Below are positions 1-9,374 of a stretch of DNA of 64,000 nucleotides, in pieces (the first letter of the stretch is position 1; each line of letters begins with the position of its first letter). The DNA comes from Merdimonas faecis. GTDB lineage: Bacteria > Bacillota > Clostridia > Lachnospirales > Lachnospiraceae. A program made the position numbers and the translations under genes. Location of the stretch: NCBI RefSeq assembly GCF_001754075.1, contig NZ_MIEH01000023.1, positions 89,461 through 153,460 of the forward strand. Direction: 5' to 3'. The notes below the pieces were generated by a model. It searched no databases. It was not told the DNA's origin and was given only the letters and a program-made list of their open reading frames with translations.

Positions 1-1
1 G

Positions 2-76
2 GGGATCATGTCAGAAATCTTCCCGTATCTGGGGATTACCAAATCGTCAGAGACGGCAGACACGCAGACGAATTAA
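2..76 (+). CDS. C-terminal end of a class B penicillin-binding protein (5' truncated)
   Basis: Only the last 24 residues lie in the window, ending ...EIFPYLGITKSSETADTQTN. The stretch matches the C-terminus of the next gene (GDIFRNTFPYLGIEKQ), so it is most likely a tandem paralogue, one of an FtsI/SpoVD pair. Such pairs open division and cell wall clusters in Clostridia. Catalytic motifs lie outside the window, so the assignment rests on this tail similarity and on position. Confidence 0.6.
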   Translation, partial: GIMSEIFPYLGITKSSETADTQTN

Positions 77-79
77 CAG

Positions 80-136
80 AATAACCCTGCAAAATCCGTA
101 ATAAGTTATAGAAACGGCTTTTGCGGGGTTATTTTT
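80..136 (+). terminator. Terminator-like hairpin abutting the next start codon
   Basis: Positions 80-94 pair with 119-133 (15 bp, one G-T wobble, 24-nt loop), followed by a T-run that runs straight into the ATG at 137. It has the form of an intrinsic terminator. It also contains the only G-rich stretch upstream of the next gene, where a ribosome site would be expected. It could end the upstream transcript, attenuate, or mask translation of the downstream PBP. Confidence 0.5.
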
Positions 137-1861
137 ATGCGAAATAAAACCTACAACAAACGGAAGATATTGATCGTATTTTTGTTTGCGGTACTGATCA
201 TTGCAGGGCTGATCGGACGTCTGGTCTATCTGATGGTCTTTGAAGCTCCATATTATCAGGAACAGGCCGAGGAGCTTCATGAAAGGGAGCGGGATATCAA
301 GGCGGCCAGAGGGGAGATCCTGGACGTGAATGGAACTGTGCTGGCCACAAACCGCACCGTGTGTACCATCTCTGTGATCCACAGCCAGATCACGGATCCG
401 GAGCGGGTGATCCGGGAACTTTCCAGGCTTTTGGAGCTGGATGAGGGAAGTGTCCGGAAAAAGGTGGAAAAGGTATCCTCTATGGAGCGGATCCAGACAA
501 ATGTAGATAAAGAAATCGGGGATCAGATCCGTTCTCTGGGGCTTGACGGAGTAAAAGTGGACGAAGATTATAAACGGTATTATCCTTACGATGAGCTGGC
601 TTCCAAGGTGCTTGGATTTACCGGCGGGGACAATCAGGGGATCATCGGGCTGGAAGTCATGTACGAAGAATACCTGAAAGGGATCAACGGCAAGATCCTT
701 ACCACCACCGACGCCAGAGGGATCGAGCTCTCCCAGGTGGCAGAAGACCGGATCGAACCTGTGGCGGGAAACACGCTCCAGATCAGCCTGGATTATAATA
801 TCCAGACCTATGCCCAGCAGATGGCGGAGAAGGTAATGGAAGAAAAGAAGGCGGAAAAAGTAGCGATTCTGATGATGGATCCCGGAAATGGAGAAATCCT
901 TGCCATGGTCAATGTGCCGGAATTTAATTTAAATGATCCGTTTACATTGAATACGGAGGACGGAGGTGCGGCGCTGTCTGACGAAGAAAAGCAGGAAGCT
1001 TTAAATCAGATGTGGCGGAACGGCAGTATCAATGATACCTATGAACCAGGATCCACCTTTAAGATCATTACGGCTTCAGCCTGCCTGGAGGAGGGGGTGG
1101 TGGATTTGGACGATACCTTCCAGTGTCCGGGATACCGGGTGGTAGAAGACAGAAAAATCCGCTGCCACAAGGTAGGCGGACACGGGGCCGAAACCTTCGT
1201 GGAAGGGATCAGGAATTCCTGCAATCCGGTATTTATTGATATTGGGCTCCGGCTTGGGACGGACCGGTTCTTTGACTATTTTCAGCAGTTCGGGCTGATG
1301 GATCAGACCGGAGTGGATCTTCCGGGAGAGGCAGGGACTATCATGCATAAAAAGGAAAATGTAGGACTGGTTGAGCTTGCAACCATGAGCTTTGGGCAGT
1401 CCTTCCAGATCGCCCCCATCCAGCTGGCGGCTACCGTAAGCTCTCTGATCAACGGGGGAGAGCGGGTGACGCCTCATCTGGGAGTGCGAATTCTGGATGG
1501 AGAAGGAAAGAAGGTGAAAGAGTTTTCCTATGGGTCCGGAGGGCGGATCGTTTCAGAAGAGACTTCTGCGCAGATGCGTACTTTGCTGGAGGGCGTAGTG
1601 GCAGAAGGCTCCGGGAAAAATGCCTATGTGGAGGGCTACCGGATCGGCGGGAAAACGGCCACCTCTCAGACACTGCCCCGCAGTGCGAATAAATATATCT
1701 CGTCTTTTGTCGGATTTGCGCCTGCGGACGACCCGCAGATCCTTGCTATATGCGTGATCTATGATCCTCAGGGGATTTATTATGGAGGAACGATTGCCGC
1801 ACCTGTGATCGGGGACATCTTCCGGAACACATTCCCCTATCTTGGCATTGAAAAACAGTAG
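137..1861 (+). CDS. Penicillin-binding protein, FtsI/SpoVD class B transpeptidase
   Basis: A septal or spore peptidoglycan DD-transpeptidase anchored by one N-terminal membrane segment (about residues 10-33). A dimerisation domain (about 50-230) precedes the transpeptidase domain. The active-site motif S306-T-F-K309 and S361-C-N363 are present. The third box reads K506-T-A508 rather than the usual KTG. No PASTA domain follows. The length (574 aa) fits the family. The ATG follows directly on a hairpin T-run and no clear ribosome site is seen, but the N-terminus (basic residues, then TM) looks natural. The gene is followed by mraY, as in many dcw clusters. FtsI and SpoVD cannot be told apart here. 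Confidence 0.9.
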   Translation: MRNKTYNKRKILIVFLFAVLIIAGLIGRLVYLMVFEAPYYQEQAEELHERERDIKAARGEILDVNGTVLATNRTVCTISVIHSQITDPERVIRELSRLLELDEGSVRKKVEKVSSMERIQTNVDKEIGDQIRSLGLDGVKVDEDYKRYYPYDELASKVLGFTGGDNQGIIGLEVMYEEYLKGINGKILTTTDARGIELSQVAEDRIEPVAGNTLQISLDYNIQTYAQQMAEKVMEEKKAEKVAILMMDPGNGEILAMVNVPEFNLNDPFTLNTEDGGAALSDEEKQEALNQMWRNGSINDTYEPGSTFKIITASACLEEGVVDLDDTFQCPGYRVVEDRKIRCHKVGGHGAETFVEGIRNSCNPVFIDIGLRLGTDRFFDYFQQFGLMDQTGVDLPGEAGTIMHKKENVGLVELATMSFGQSFQIAPIQLAATVSSLINGGERVTPHLGVRILDGEGKKVKEFSYGSGGRIVSEETSAQMRTLLEGVVAEGSGKNAYVEGYRIGGKTATSQTLPRSANKYISSFVGFAPADDPQILAICVIYDPQGIYYGGTIAAPVIGDIFRNTFPYLGIEKQ

Positions 1862-1923
1862 AAAATGAAGTATACTATGTAAGGTTAAAAAGAGAATTAA
1901 CGGAGAAGATAAAGAGGTGGATT

Positions 1924-2880
1924 ATGGATTATACGATATTTATGCCGGTACTGATCTCATTTGCATTAAGTGTTGTGATGGGACCGGTGATTATTCCGAT
2001 TCTTAGAAAACTGAAGATGGGGCAGACAGAGCGCGAAGACGGCGTGCAGTCTCATTTGAAAAAGGCCGGGACTCCCACCATGGGAGGCGTGATCATCCTG
2101 CTTGCGGTGGTGATCACATCTGTGTTTTATATTCCCGCCTATCCAAAGATCATCCCGATCTTATTTGTCACACTGGGCTTTGGTCTGATCGGATTTCTGG
2201 ATGATTATCTGAAGGTAGTAATGAAGCGCTCTGACGGACTTTATCCCAAGCAGAAAATGGCCCTTCAGATTGTTGTGACAGCAATCTTTGCGTTTTATCT
2301 GGTGAAATTTACGGATGTTTCTCTGGCAATGCTGATTCCGTTTTCCGGAGGACAGTACTTAAATATCGGCTGGCTTGCTATTCCGCTTTTGTTCTTTGCA
2401 GTGATCGGAACGGTTAACGGTGTTAACTTTACCGATGGGCTTGACGGACTGGCTTCCAGCGTGACAGTGCTGGTGGCTACCTTCTTTACGGTGGTGGCAG
2501 TGGGGACGGAAAGCGGGATCTCCCCGATCACCTGTGCGGTGGTGGGAGCGCTGTTAGGCTTCCTGTTATTCAATGTATATCCTGCCAGTGTGTTTATGGG
2601 AGACACGGGGTCCCTGGCACTGGGAGGGTTTGTGGCTTCCACGGCTTATATGCTGCAGATGCCTATTTTTATCATTATCGTAGGGCTGATTTATCTGGTA
2701 GAAGTATTGTCTGTCATCATTCAGGTCACATATTTTAAGAAAACCGGCGGAAAAAGAATTTTTAAAATGGCGCCGATACATCATCATTTTGAATTATGTG
2801 GATGGTCAGAGACAAGGGTGGTCGCTGTATTTTCAATTATCACCGCACTTCTGTGCCTGATCGCACTGATGGCAATGTAG
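1924..2880 (+). CDS. mraY: Phospho-N-acetylmuramoyl-pentapeptide transferase MraY
   Basis: An integral membrane enzyme that moves phospho-MurNAc-pentapeptide from UDP onto undecaprenyl phosphate, giving lipid I. The 318 residues are hydrophobic with about ten membrane segments. The family motifs are all visible: an Asp pair in GFLDDYLK, NFTDGLDGLASS, MGDTGSLALGG and the C-terminal PIHHHFE. The ATG is preceded by AAGAGGTGG. It sits between the PBP and murD in the usual division-cluster order, and the gap to murD is only 13 bp, so they are probably co-transcribed. Confidence 0.97.
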   Translation: MDYTIFMPVLISFALSVVMGPVIIPILRKLKMGQTEREDGVQSHLKKAGTPTMGGVIILLAVVITSVFYIPAYPKIIPILFVTLGFGLIGFLDDYLKVVMKRSDGLYPKQKMALQIVVTAIFAFYLVKFTDVSLAMLIPFSGGQYLNIGWLAIPLLFFAVIGTVNGVNFTDGLDGLASSVTVLVATFFTVVAVGTESGISPITCAVVGALLGFLLFNVYPASVFMGDTGSLALGGFVASTAYMLQMPIFIIIVGLIYLVEVLSVIIQVTYFKKTGGKRIFKMAPIHHHFELCGWSETRVVAVFSIITALLCLIALMAM

Positions 2881-2893
2881 GAGGAACAGGTCA

Positions 2894-4249
2894 ATGGATG
2901 TAAAGGGGAAAAATGTACTGGTGTTTGGCGCGGGGATCAGCGGGATCGGCGCTGCCGGACTCCTGGAAACACATGGCGCTTCGGTGATTCTTTATGATGG
3001 GAATCAGAAGTTAAAAGAAGAGAGCTTACAAGAAAAACTGGGGAAAGGAAGTAAAGTCAGGGTAGTGATAGGAGAGCTTCCCCGCGAAACTCTGGATACG
3101 CTGGATATGGCGGTTTTAAGTCCCGGAGTGCCTACAGATCTTCCGATCGTGCAGGAAATGAAAAAGACAGGGGTCTCCATTATCGGTGAGATTGAGCTGG
3201 CATATCAGTTTGGAAAGGGAGACGTGCTTGCCATCACCGGGACCAACGGAAAGACCACAACCACCTCTTTGCTTGGCGAGATCATGAAAAATGCCAGAGA
3301 AGAAGTTTATGTGGTGGGAAATATCGGTAACCCTTATACGAAAGTAGCGGGAGAGATGACAGATCAGGCTGTCACGGTAGCAGAGGTTTCCAGCTTTCAG
3401 CTGGAGACAATTTGTGAATTCCGGCCAAAGGTGAGCGCAATCCTGAATATCACGCCGGATCATCTGAATCGGCATCATACCATGGAAGCTTATATCCAGG
3501 CAAAGAAAAATGTGGCAAAGAATCAGACAGAGGAAGACTACTGCATTCTAAATTATGAGGACAAGGTTACAAGAGAATTTGGAAAGAATATAAGAGCGAA
3601 GGTTCTATATTTCAGCAGTCAGCGTAAACTAGAAGAAGGGATCTGGCTTGAGAATGGAGGCCTGTTCCTGAGCTTTGGCGGAAATGAGGAGCTGATCTGC
3701 CATACCGACGAGCTGAAGATCCTGGGAACGCATAATTTTGAAAATGTGATGGCGGCTGCAGGCATGGCGTATGTCTATGGCGTGCCGATGGAGATAATCC
3801 GGGATACGGTGAAGTCTTTTGGCGGTGTGGAACACCGGATCGAATATGTAACGGAAAAGAACGGTGTGGCATACTATAATGATTCCAAAGGAACCAATCC
3901 GGATGCGGCGATCAAAGGAATCCAGGCAATGAAGCGTCCAACGGTTCTGATTGGAGGCGGATACGACAAGGATTCTGAGTATACGGAATGGATCGAAAGC
4001 TTTGAGGGGAAAGTGAAAAAGCTGATCCTCCTTGGCGAGACGAAGGAAAAGATTGCAAAAGACGCTGAAAAGTGCGGGTTTACAGACTATCTGTTTGCGG
4101 AAAGCTTTGAAGATGCCGTACATCTTGCGGTGGCGCAGGCGGTTCCGGGAGACGCGGTTCTTTTGTCCCCGGCATGTGCAAGCTGGGATATGTTTCCAAG
4201 CTATGAGGTACGAGGAGATAAGTTTAAAGAGATCGTAAATTCCTTATAA
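2894..4249 (+). CDS. murD: UDP-N-acetylmuramoyl-L-alanine--D-glutamate ligase MurD
   Basis: A cytoplasmic ATP-dependent ligase adding D-glutamate to UDP-MurNAc-L-Ala. It has an N-terminal Rossmann-like UDP-binding domain (VFGAGISGIG near residue 11), a central Mur ligase ATP loop (ITGTNGKTTTT, about residue 115), and the NDSKGTNPDA motif opening the C-terminal domain. The length of 451 aa is standard. A GGAGG box lies before the ATG. It is flanked by mraY and ftsW. Confidence 0.97.
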   Translation: MDVKGKNVLVFGAGISGIGAAGLLETHGASVILYDGNQKLKEESLQEKLGKGSKVRVVIGELPRETLDTLDMAVLSPGVPTDLPIVQEMKKTGVSIIGEIELAYQFGKGDVLAITGTNGKTTTTSLLGEIMKNAREEVYVVGNIGNPYTKVAGEMTDQAVTVAEVSSFQLETICEFRPKVSAILNITPDHLNRHHTMEAYIQAKKNVAKNQTEEDYCILNYEDKVTREFGKNIRAKVLYFSSQRKLEEGIWLENGGLFLSFGGNEELICHTDELKILGTHNFENVMAAAGMAYVYGVPMEIIRDTVKSFGGVEHRIEYVTEKNGVAYYNDSKGTNPDAAIKGIQAMKRPTVLIGGGYDKDSEYTEWIESFEGKVKKLILLGETKEKIAKDAEKCGFTDYLFAESFEDAVHLAVAQAVPGDAVLLSPACASWDMFPSYEVRGDKFKEIVNSL

Positions 4250-4262
4250 GGAGAAGCATAGA

Positions 4263-5345
4263 TTGAGCGAACCGGAAAAAAGGAAATATGATGTGACAAT
4301 GATGGCGGCATTATGTATGTTGGTGCTGGCAGGGCTTCTGATCCTCTATAGTACCAGCGCATATAACGGTCAGATCAAGTTTCAGGATCCCTTTTATTAT
4401 CTGAAGAAGCAGCTGTTTGCCACGGCTCTTGGAGCTGCGGGGATGTATGCGGCGGCCCGGATCGATTATCATTTGTGGCGGCATGTGGCAGTGCTTGGGT
4501 ATCTGGCGGCGGTCCTCTTGTCAATAGCGGTGTTGTTTGTAGGAGATGAATACAATGGGTCCAAAAGATGGCTGTCTTTGGGCCCTCTTTCTTTTCAGCC
4601 CTCAGAGTTTGCAAAAGTGGCAGTGATCCTCTTTCTCGCCCATGTGATCACGAGAAATATCCAGGAAATGGGAAAAATGCGGACCCTTCTCAAGATTATG
4701 GCCATGATCCTTCCCATCGTGGGCCTGGTAGGCGCAAGCAACCTGAGTACCGCGATCATCATTCTGGGGATTGCGGTCGTGCTGGTATTTGTGGCCAGCC
4801 CCAAGTATGGACAGTTTGTGGTCATGGGACTGCTGGGAATGGGATTTATGGGAGTTTTTCTGGCCCTTGAGAGCTATCGCCTGGAGCGGATCGCTATCTG
4901 GAGAAATCCGGAAGACTATGAGAAAGGTTACCAGACGCTTCAGGGGCTTTATGCCATCGGTTCCGGGGGACTGTTCGGCAGAGGACTGGGAGAAAGTGTA
5001 CAGAAGCTGGGATTCGTGCCGGAGGCCCAGAATGATATGATATTTTCCATTATCTGCGAAGAGCTGGGACTCTTTGGCGCCGGGATCATTCTTCTTTTGT
5101 TCCTGATCCTGATCTGGCGGTTTTACGTGACTGCCTCCCGGGCGGAGGATCTGTTCGGCGCACTGATCGCATCCGGAGCCATGGCGCATATGATGATCCA
5201 GGTGATCTTAAATATTTCTGTTGTGACCAACACAATACCGAATACGGGAATTACACTGCCTTTTGTCAGCTACGGCGGTACTTCCGTGGTATTTCTGCTG
5301 ATAGAAATGGGGCTTGTATTCAGTGTGTCATCTTTGGTAAAATAG
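4263..5345 (+). CDS. ftsW: SEDS-family peptidoglycan glycosyltransferase, FtsW (SpoVE-like)
   Basis: A polytopic membrane glycosyltransferase that polymerises lipid II with its partner class B PBP. The 360 residues contain about ten membrane segments and SEDS motifs: PSEFAKVAVILFLA, PEAQNDMIFSIICEELG and the C-terminal NTGITLPFVSYGGTS. Translation most likely starts at TTG (4263), behind AAGGAGAAG; no in-frame ATG lies nearby upstream. In spore formers the cluster copy can serve division (FtsW) or the spore cortex (SpoVE), and sequence alone does not separate them. murG, often found next to ftsW, is absent here. Confidence 0.92.
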   Translation: MSEPEKRKYDVTMMAALCMLVLAGLLILYSTSAYNGQIKFQDPFYYLKKQLFATALGAAGMYAAARIDYHLWRHVAVLGYLAAVLLSIAVLFVGDEYNGSKRWLSLGPLSFQPSEFAKVAVILFLAHVITRNIQEMGKMRTLLKIMAMILPIVGLVGASNLSTAIIILGIAVVLVFVASPKYGQFVVMGLLGMGFMGVFLALESYRLERIAIWRNPEDYEKGYQTLQGLYAIGSGGLFGRGLGESVQKLGFVPEAQNDMIFSIICEELGLFGAGIILLLFLILIWRFYVTASRAEDLFGALIASGAMAHMMIQVILNISVVTNTIPNTGITLPFVSYGGTSVVFLLIEMGLVFSVSSLVK

Positions 5346-5395
5346 AAAAAACAGATTTTGGAGTAAATAATTGATTTTTAAGGGGAGTATTACAT

Positions 5396-6133
5396 ATGGG
5401 AAAAAAAGGAACAAAACGGAAGTCGCATCGGCTGTATGCCTTTGTGGTGCTTCTGCTCGCCGCGGCCATCCTGGCTTTGGGCGTGCTGATTCTTTTCTAT
5501 GTACAGGAAATTGAAGTGGACGGAAACGAATACTGTACGGACCAGCAGATCGTTGATACAGTAAAGAATGATAAGTATTCGATCAATACGCTGTATATAC
5601 TGGCTAAATATGCAGTGGGAAAAGGCGAATCCCTGCCTTGCCTGGACAGTATCAAGGTCAGCCTGAAGGCGCCGTGGGCGCTGAAAGTAAAGGTGGAAGA
5701 AAAACCCATTGTCGGTTATGTGGAAAATGAGGATCATTATGCATACTTCGATCAGGAGGGAATGGTGGTGTCTGAATCCACGGCGTTGATCGAGGGGCTT
5801 CCGTGTATTGAGGGAATCAGCATGAAAGATATAAAGCTTTACGGGCAGCTGGAAAGTGAGGACAGTAAAATTTTCCAGGAAATCCTGGAAGCATCCCAGG
5901 AGGTGGTAAAGTACGAGTTGAACGTGGACCGGATCGTATGTAAGGGAGATGAGATTTATCTATATATTGGAAAAGTATACGTAAACCTGGGAAACAAGGT
6001 GTCTTCCAGCCAGGTGGCACAGGTGCCGCCGATTCTTGAGAAACTGGGGGATCAGGAAGGAACCCTGCATCTGGAAAATTATTCGGAGTCGAGCGGTACG
6101 ATTACCTTTGATATTGGAGAAATTCCGCAATAA
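5396..6133 (+). CDS. ftsQ: Cell division protein FtsQ/DivIB
   Basis: A bitopic divisome protein with a short basic cytoplasmic tail, one membrane segment (about residues 13-35), and an extracytoplasmic POTRA domain starting with IEVDGNEYCTDQQIV. The beta domain follows with ...PWALKVKVEEKPIVGYVEN. The length (245 aa) fits DivIB. It stands between ftsW and ftsZ, where DivIB is usually found. Sequence conservation in this family is weak, so the call relies on topology, the POTRA pattern and position. Confidence 0.88.
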   Translation: MGKKGTKRKSHRLYAFVVLLLAAAILALGVLILFYVQEIEVDGNEYCTDQQIVDTVKNDKYSINTLYILAKYAVGKGESLPCLDSIKVSLKAPWALKVKVEEKPIVGYVENEDHYAYFDQEGMVVSESTALIEGLPCIEGISMKDIKLYGQLESEDSKIFQEILEASQEVVKYELNVDRIVCKGDEIYLYIGKVYVNLGNKVSSSQVAQVPPILEKLGDQEGTLHLENYSESSGTITFDIGEIPQ

Positions 6134-6158
6134 AAAAAAGAAAAATGGGGAAATTCTA

Positions 6159-6187
6159 TTGATATTTTATACAAAAGTCTATATTAT
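6159..6187 (+). promoter_or_regulatory. Sigma-A-type promoter upstream of ftsZ
   Basis: TTGATA (6159-6164), 17-nt spacer, TATTAT (6182-6187), in an AT-rich 142-bp gap after ftsQ. A second TATAAT at 6236-6241 has no good -35. This suggests ftsZ is expressed separately from the wall genes before it. Confidence 0.5.
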
Positions 6188-6275
6188 ATAGTATATATGG
6201 CAAAGTGAACAATTTCCTTGCCTATATATGGGATGTATAATATATATAATAAGGATAACAAAGGAGGAGAAACCC

Positions 6276-7538
6276 TTGCTAGAGATTAAGACAAACGAAT
6301 CAGAAGCGGCGGCAAAAATTATTGTTGTTGGAGTCGGCGGCGGTGGAAATAACGCAGTAAACCGCATGATCGACGAACAGATTGCCGGCGTTGAATTTAT
6401 TGCTATTAATACAGATAAACAGGCACTGCAGTTATGTAAAGCTCCGACACTGATGCAGATCGGTGATAAGATCACAAAAGGACTGGGAGCCGGCGCAAGA
6501 CCAGAGATCGGAGAAAAGGCGGCAGAAGAAAGTGCGGAGGAGATATCCGCGGCACTGAAAGGTGCGGACATGGTATTTGTAACCTGCGGTATGGGAGGCG
6601 GAACCGGAACAGGTGCCACACCAGTAGTTGCCCGGATTGCGAAAGAGCAGGGTGCACTGACAGTCGGAGTAGTGACAAAGCCCTTTAGTTTTGAGTCCAA
6701 GATCCGCATGAACAATGCACTGGCAGGAATTGAAAAATTAAAAGAAAGCGTTGACACCTTGATTGTTATCCCGAATAATAAGCTTTTGGAAGTTGTAGAC
6801 AGACGTACCACCATGCCGGAGGCGCTTAAGAAGGCTGACGAAGTGCTTCAGCAGGGTATCCAGGGTATTACCGACCTGATCAATGTACCGTCTCTGATCA
6901 ACCTGGACTTTGCAGACGTACAGACTGTCATGACAGACAAGGGAATTGCACATATCGGTATCGGACAGGGACGCGGCGACGACAAGGCACTGGAAGCAGT
7001 AAAACAGGCTGTTGCAAGTCCGCTGCTTGAGACCACGATTGCAGGTGCATCTCACGTGATCATCAATGTATCCGGTGACATCACCCTGATGGATGCTTCC
7101 GATGCGGCTGAGTATGTTCAGGAGCTTGCAGGAGAAGAGGCGAGCATCATCTTCGGTGCGATGTATGATGACTCCAGGGCTGACGAAGCTACGATCACTG
7201 TTATTGCTACAGGACTTCATAATGTAGAGGGAAGTGCTTCTAAATTAAAGTCAAGACTGGAGAATCCAAGGATGGCCACTGCGGGACGCACAACAACACA
7301 TACAGCTTCGCATACGGCATCACATGCACAGAGCTTTGAAAGACCGCGCGCAGCGTCCGCGGCGCCACAGAGCAGTTCATCCAGGCTGGATCTTGGTATG
7401 GCTCCTACAAAAAATGGCGGAACAGCTGGTGTAAAGAGACCGGCAGGCGGCACAGTGCCTACTCTGGAAACACCGAAAACTCCTACCAGCAAGGTGAAGG
7501 AGCAGTCCATCAAGATTCCGGATTTCTTTAAAAAATAA
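6276..7538 (+). CDS. ftsZ: Cell division GTPase FtsZ
   Basis: A tubulin-like GTPase that assembles the cytokinetic ring. [13 protein letters not shown] opens the nucleotide fold, and the tubulin signature GGGTGTG lies in [18 protein letters not shown] low-complexity linker rich in Thr, Ser and Ala (about 330-405) leads to the conserved C-terminal peptide IKIPDFFKK that binds FtsA/SepF-type anchors. The start is probably TTG at 6276, 6 nt after AAGGAGGAG (6261-6269). An in-frame ATG at 6228 lies upstream without a ribosome site and would add a 16-residue tail foreign to the family. Confidence 0.96.
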   Translation: MLEIKTNESEAAAKIIVVGVGGGGNNAVNRMIDEQIAGVEFIAINTDKQALQLCKAPTLMQIGDKITKGLGAGARPEIGEKAAEESAEEISAALKGADMVFVTCGMGGGTGTGATPVVARIAKEQGALTVGVVTKPFSFESKIRMNNALAGIEKLKESVDTLIVIPNNKLLEVVDRRTTMPEALKKADEVLQQGIQGITDLINVPSLINLDFADVQTVMTDKGIAHIGIGQGRGDDKALEAVKQAVASPLLETTIAGASHVIINVSGDITLMDASDAAEYVQELAGEEASIIFGAMYDDSRADEATITVIATGLHNVEGSASKLKSRLENPRMATAGRTTTHTASHTASHAQSFERPRAASAAPQSSSSRLDLGMAPTKNGGTAGVKRPAGGTVPTLETPKTPTSKVKEQSIKIPDFFKK

Positions 7539-7557
7539 TTGATATTACATCTTATGT

Positions 7558-7596
7558 CAGGCGTACGTTTATAGTACGCCTGATTCTTTCTTTTTC
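7558..7596 (+). terminator. Intrinsic terminator after ftsZ
   Basis: Perfect 9-bp stem CAGGCGTAC / GTACGCCTG (7558-7566 with 7574-7582), 7-nt loop, then a T-rich tail to 7596. It closes the division cluster. Confidence 0.9.
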
Positions 7597-7659
7597 ATAT
7601 TTTTTCAGATTCAATTTCCAAATACAAAACTTAAAAATCTTTCTAATGAACGATGTTCG

Positions 7660-7724
7660 TGTCGAAAAAAAGTGGAATCTTGCTCCACCGTCTGACAAAT
7701 TCTTTATGCCCCAATCCGTATAAT
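7660..7724 (+). promoter_or_regulatory. Spo0A-controlled sigma-A promoter of spoIIGA-sigE
   Basis: A perfect 0A box TGTCGAA stands at 7660-7666. CTGACA (7692-7697) and TATAAT (7719-7724) form a promoter with a 21-nt spacer. The -35 overlaps a second, weaker 0A-like box TGACAAA (7693-7699). The Bacillus subtilis spoIIG promoter is known for the same features: an over-long spacer and 0A boxes overlapping the -35. Confidence 0.75.
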
Positions 7725-7775
7725 AGAACTTGCCTCTGGAACCGGACGGCTCCAGGAAAGGAAAGAAGGTGAACT

Positions 7776-8567
7776 GTGTATTATGAATTATACATAGATT
7801 TATTTTTCGCGGAGAATTTTATGATGGATTCCCTTCTGCTCCTGTTTGCCGCCAGGATTTCGAAGCGCCAGGTGAAAAGGAAGAGGATTTTTCTGGGGGC
7901 AGCGGCCGGATCCCTTCTGACCTGTCTGGTCATAGCGCTTCCTATACCGTCCGCGGCGCTTAAAATGATACTTTTCCATGGATTTGTAAATGTTTTTATG
8001 TTGAAAGCGGGACTTGGCGTGAACTGGGGAAGGGACCTTGTGTATGCGTGGATACTCCTGTATGTCAGTGGATTTCTGCTGGGAGGCGCAATGATGGTTT
8101 TCCGCCCTTATATACAAAGTCTGAGCCTGTTTTTCCTGCTGGCTGTCGGGAGCTATTACCTGCTCCTTAAGGTGTGGGAGCTGATCACTGCGTTTTCCCG
8201 GCAAAAGGGCTTTCAGTGTACGGTACTGGTCTCCTGCAAGGGGCGCACGCTGAAGCTTCAGGCGCTCATCGACAGTGGGAACAGCCTGAGAGACGCACAG
8301 TCCGGAAAACCGGTCCATATCGTCGGCAGGCAGGCCATCCGGGGACTGTGGAAGGATGAGCCGGTTACAGGACTTAGGTATGTGAGTTATCACTCTGTAG
8401 GCAGGGAAAACGGCATAATGCCCCTTCTGGAGCTTGACCGGATGAAGATTCTGAGACGGCGGGGGAATGAGACGGAAACGATAACAATTGATCGCCCGCT
8501 GGTGGCCGTCTGTGAGGAGGAAAAGGTCACGGAACAGTACGACATAATTTTAAATCTAGATATCTGA
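7776..8567 (+). CDS. spoIIGA: Sigma-E processing peptidase SpoIIGA
   Basis: A membrane-embedded aspartic protease that removes the pro-peptide of sigma-E in the mother cell after a forespore signal. Five or so membrane segments fill residues 1-135. The cytosolic protease domain carries the catalytic D166-S-G-N motif within ALIDSGNSL. The GTG start at 7776 follows GAAAGAAGGTG closely. The protein is 263 aa, slightly shorter than the Bacillus form. It lies 19 bp before sigE behind a Spo0A-type promoter, the classical spoIIG arrangement. Confidence 0.94.
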   Translation: MYYELYIDLFFAENFMMDSLLLLFAARISKRQVKRKRIFLGAAAGSLLTCLVIALPIPSAALKMILFHGFVNVFMLKAGLGVNWGRDLVYAWILLYVSGFLLGGAMMVFRPYIQSLSLFFLLAVGSYYLLLKVWELITAFSRQKGFQCTVLVSCKGRTLKLQALIDSGNSLRDAQSGKPVHIVGRQAIRGLWKDEPVTGLRYVSYHSVGRENGIMPLLELDRMKILRRRGNETETITIDRPLVAVCEEEKVTEQYDIILNLDI

Positions 8568-8586
8568 ATGGGAGGACTGAAATTTG

Positions 8587-9324
8587 ATGATCAAAGTAGC
8601 TGTACCACATCGTTTTAAACTGAAAGTAGTGCCGGATTTCCGCACATTCTTCTTTCCTGACAGAAGAGAGATCCATTATATCGGCGGAGCGGATATCCTT
8701 CCGGCGCCCCTTGATCTTGAGGAAGAGGCAAAAGCCATAGCAGATCTGGGATCCGAGAGAGATGAGCAGGCCAGAAAGCTTCTGATCGAGCATAATCTCC
8801 GGCTGGTGGTATATATCGCGAAAAAGTTTGACAATACCGGCGTGGGAGTGGAGGATCTGATCTCGATCGGCACCATCGGGCTTATCAAAGCGATCAATAC
8901 ATTTAATCCGCAGAAAAATATCAAACTTGCCACGTATGCATCCCGGTGTATTGAAAATGAGATCCTCATGTATCTGAGGAGAAACAATAAGACCAGGCTG
9001 GAGGTGTCCATCGATGAGCCTTTGAATGTGGACTGGGACGGCAATGAACTGCTCCTGTCAGATATCCTGGGGACGGAAGAAGACACGATCTACAAAGACC
9101 TGGAAAATGAAGCAGAGCGAAAGCTTCTGAACCGGGCGATCGGCCGGCTGTCCGGAAGAGAGCGGGCGATCATAAAGATGCGTTTCGGACTCGGCACGCC
9201 GGACGGAGAGGAAAAGACCCAGAAAGAGGTGGCAGACATGCTGGGGATTTCCCAGTCCTACATATCCAGACTGGAAAAGAAGATTATGAAAAGACTGAAA
9301 AAAGAGATGGTGAAATATTCATAG
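8587..9324 (+). CDS. sigE: Sporulation sigma factor SigE (pro-form)
   Basis: Mother-cell sigma-70 factor. The first 30 or so residues are a basic, hydrophobic pro-sequence ending ...RREIH before [12 protein letters not shown]. This aligns with the Bacillus pro-sigma-E cleavage region, so cleavage after about H30 is predicted. Region 2 ([33 protein letters not shown]...) and region 4 with the helix-turn-helix ([22 protein letters not shown]) are intact. ATG at 8587 is chosen; an adjacent TTG at 8584 has better spacing from GGAGG (8571-8575) and would add one residue. Confidence 0.96.
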   Translation: MIKVAVPHRFKLKVVPDFRTFFFPDRREIHYIGGADILPAPLDLEEEAKAIADLGSERDEQARKLLIEHNLRLVVYIAKKFDNTGVGVEDLISIGTIGLIKAINTFNPQKNIKLATYASRCIENEILMYLRRNNKTRLEVSIDEPLNVDWDGNELLLSDILGTEEDTIYKDLENEAERKLLNRAIGRLSGRERAIIKMRFGLGTPDGEEKTQKEVADMLGISQSYISRLEKKIMKRLKKEMVKYS

Positions 9325-9374
9325 CCTGGCCCGTCAAATCATGCTACAATAAAAAGAAAAAGGGGTTGGAGCGT

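Noticed and set aside
6228..6275. Upstream ATG start for ftsZ
   Set aside because: No ribosome site and an atypical hydrophobic N-terminus; TTG 6276 has AAGGAGGAG at the right distance.
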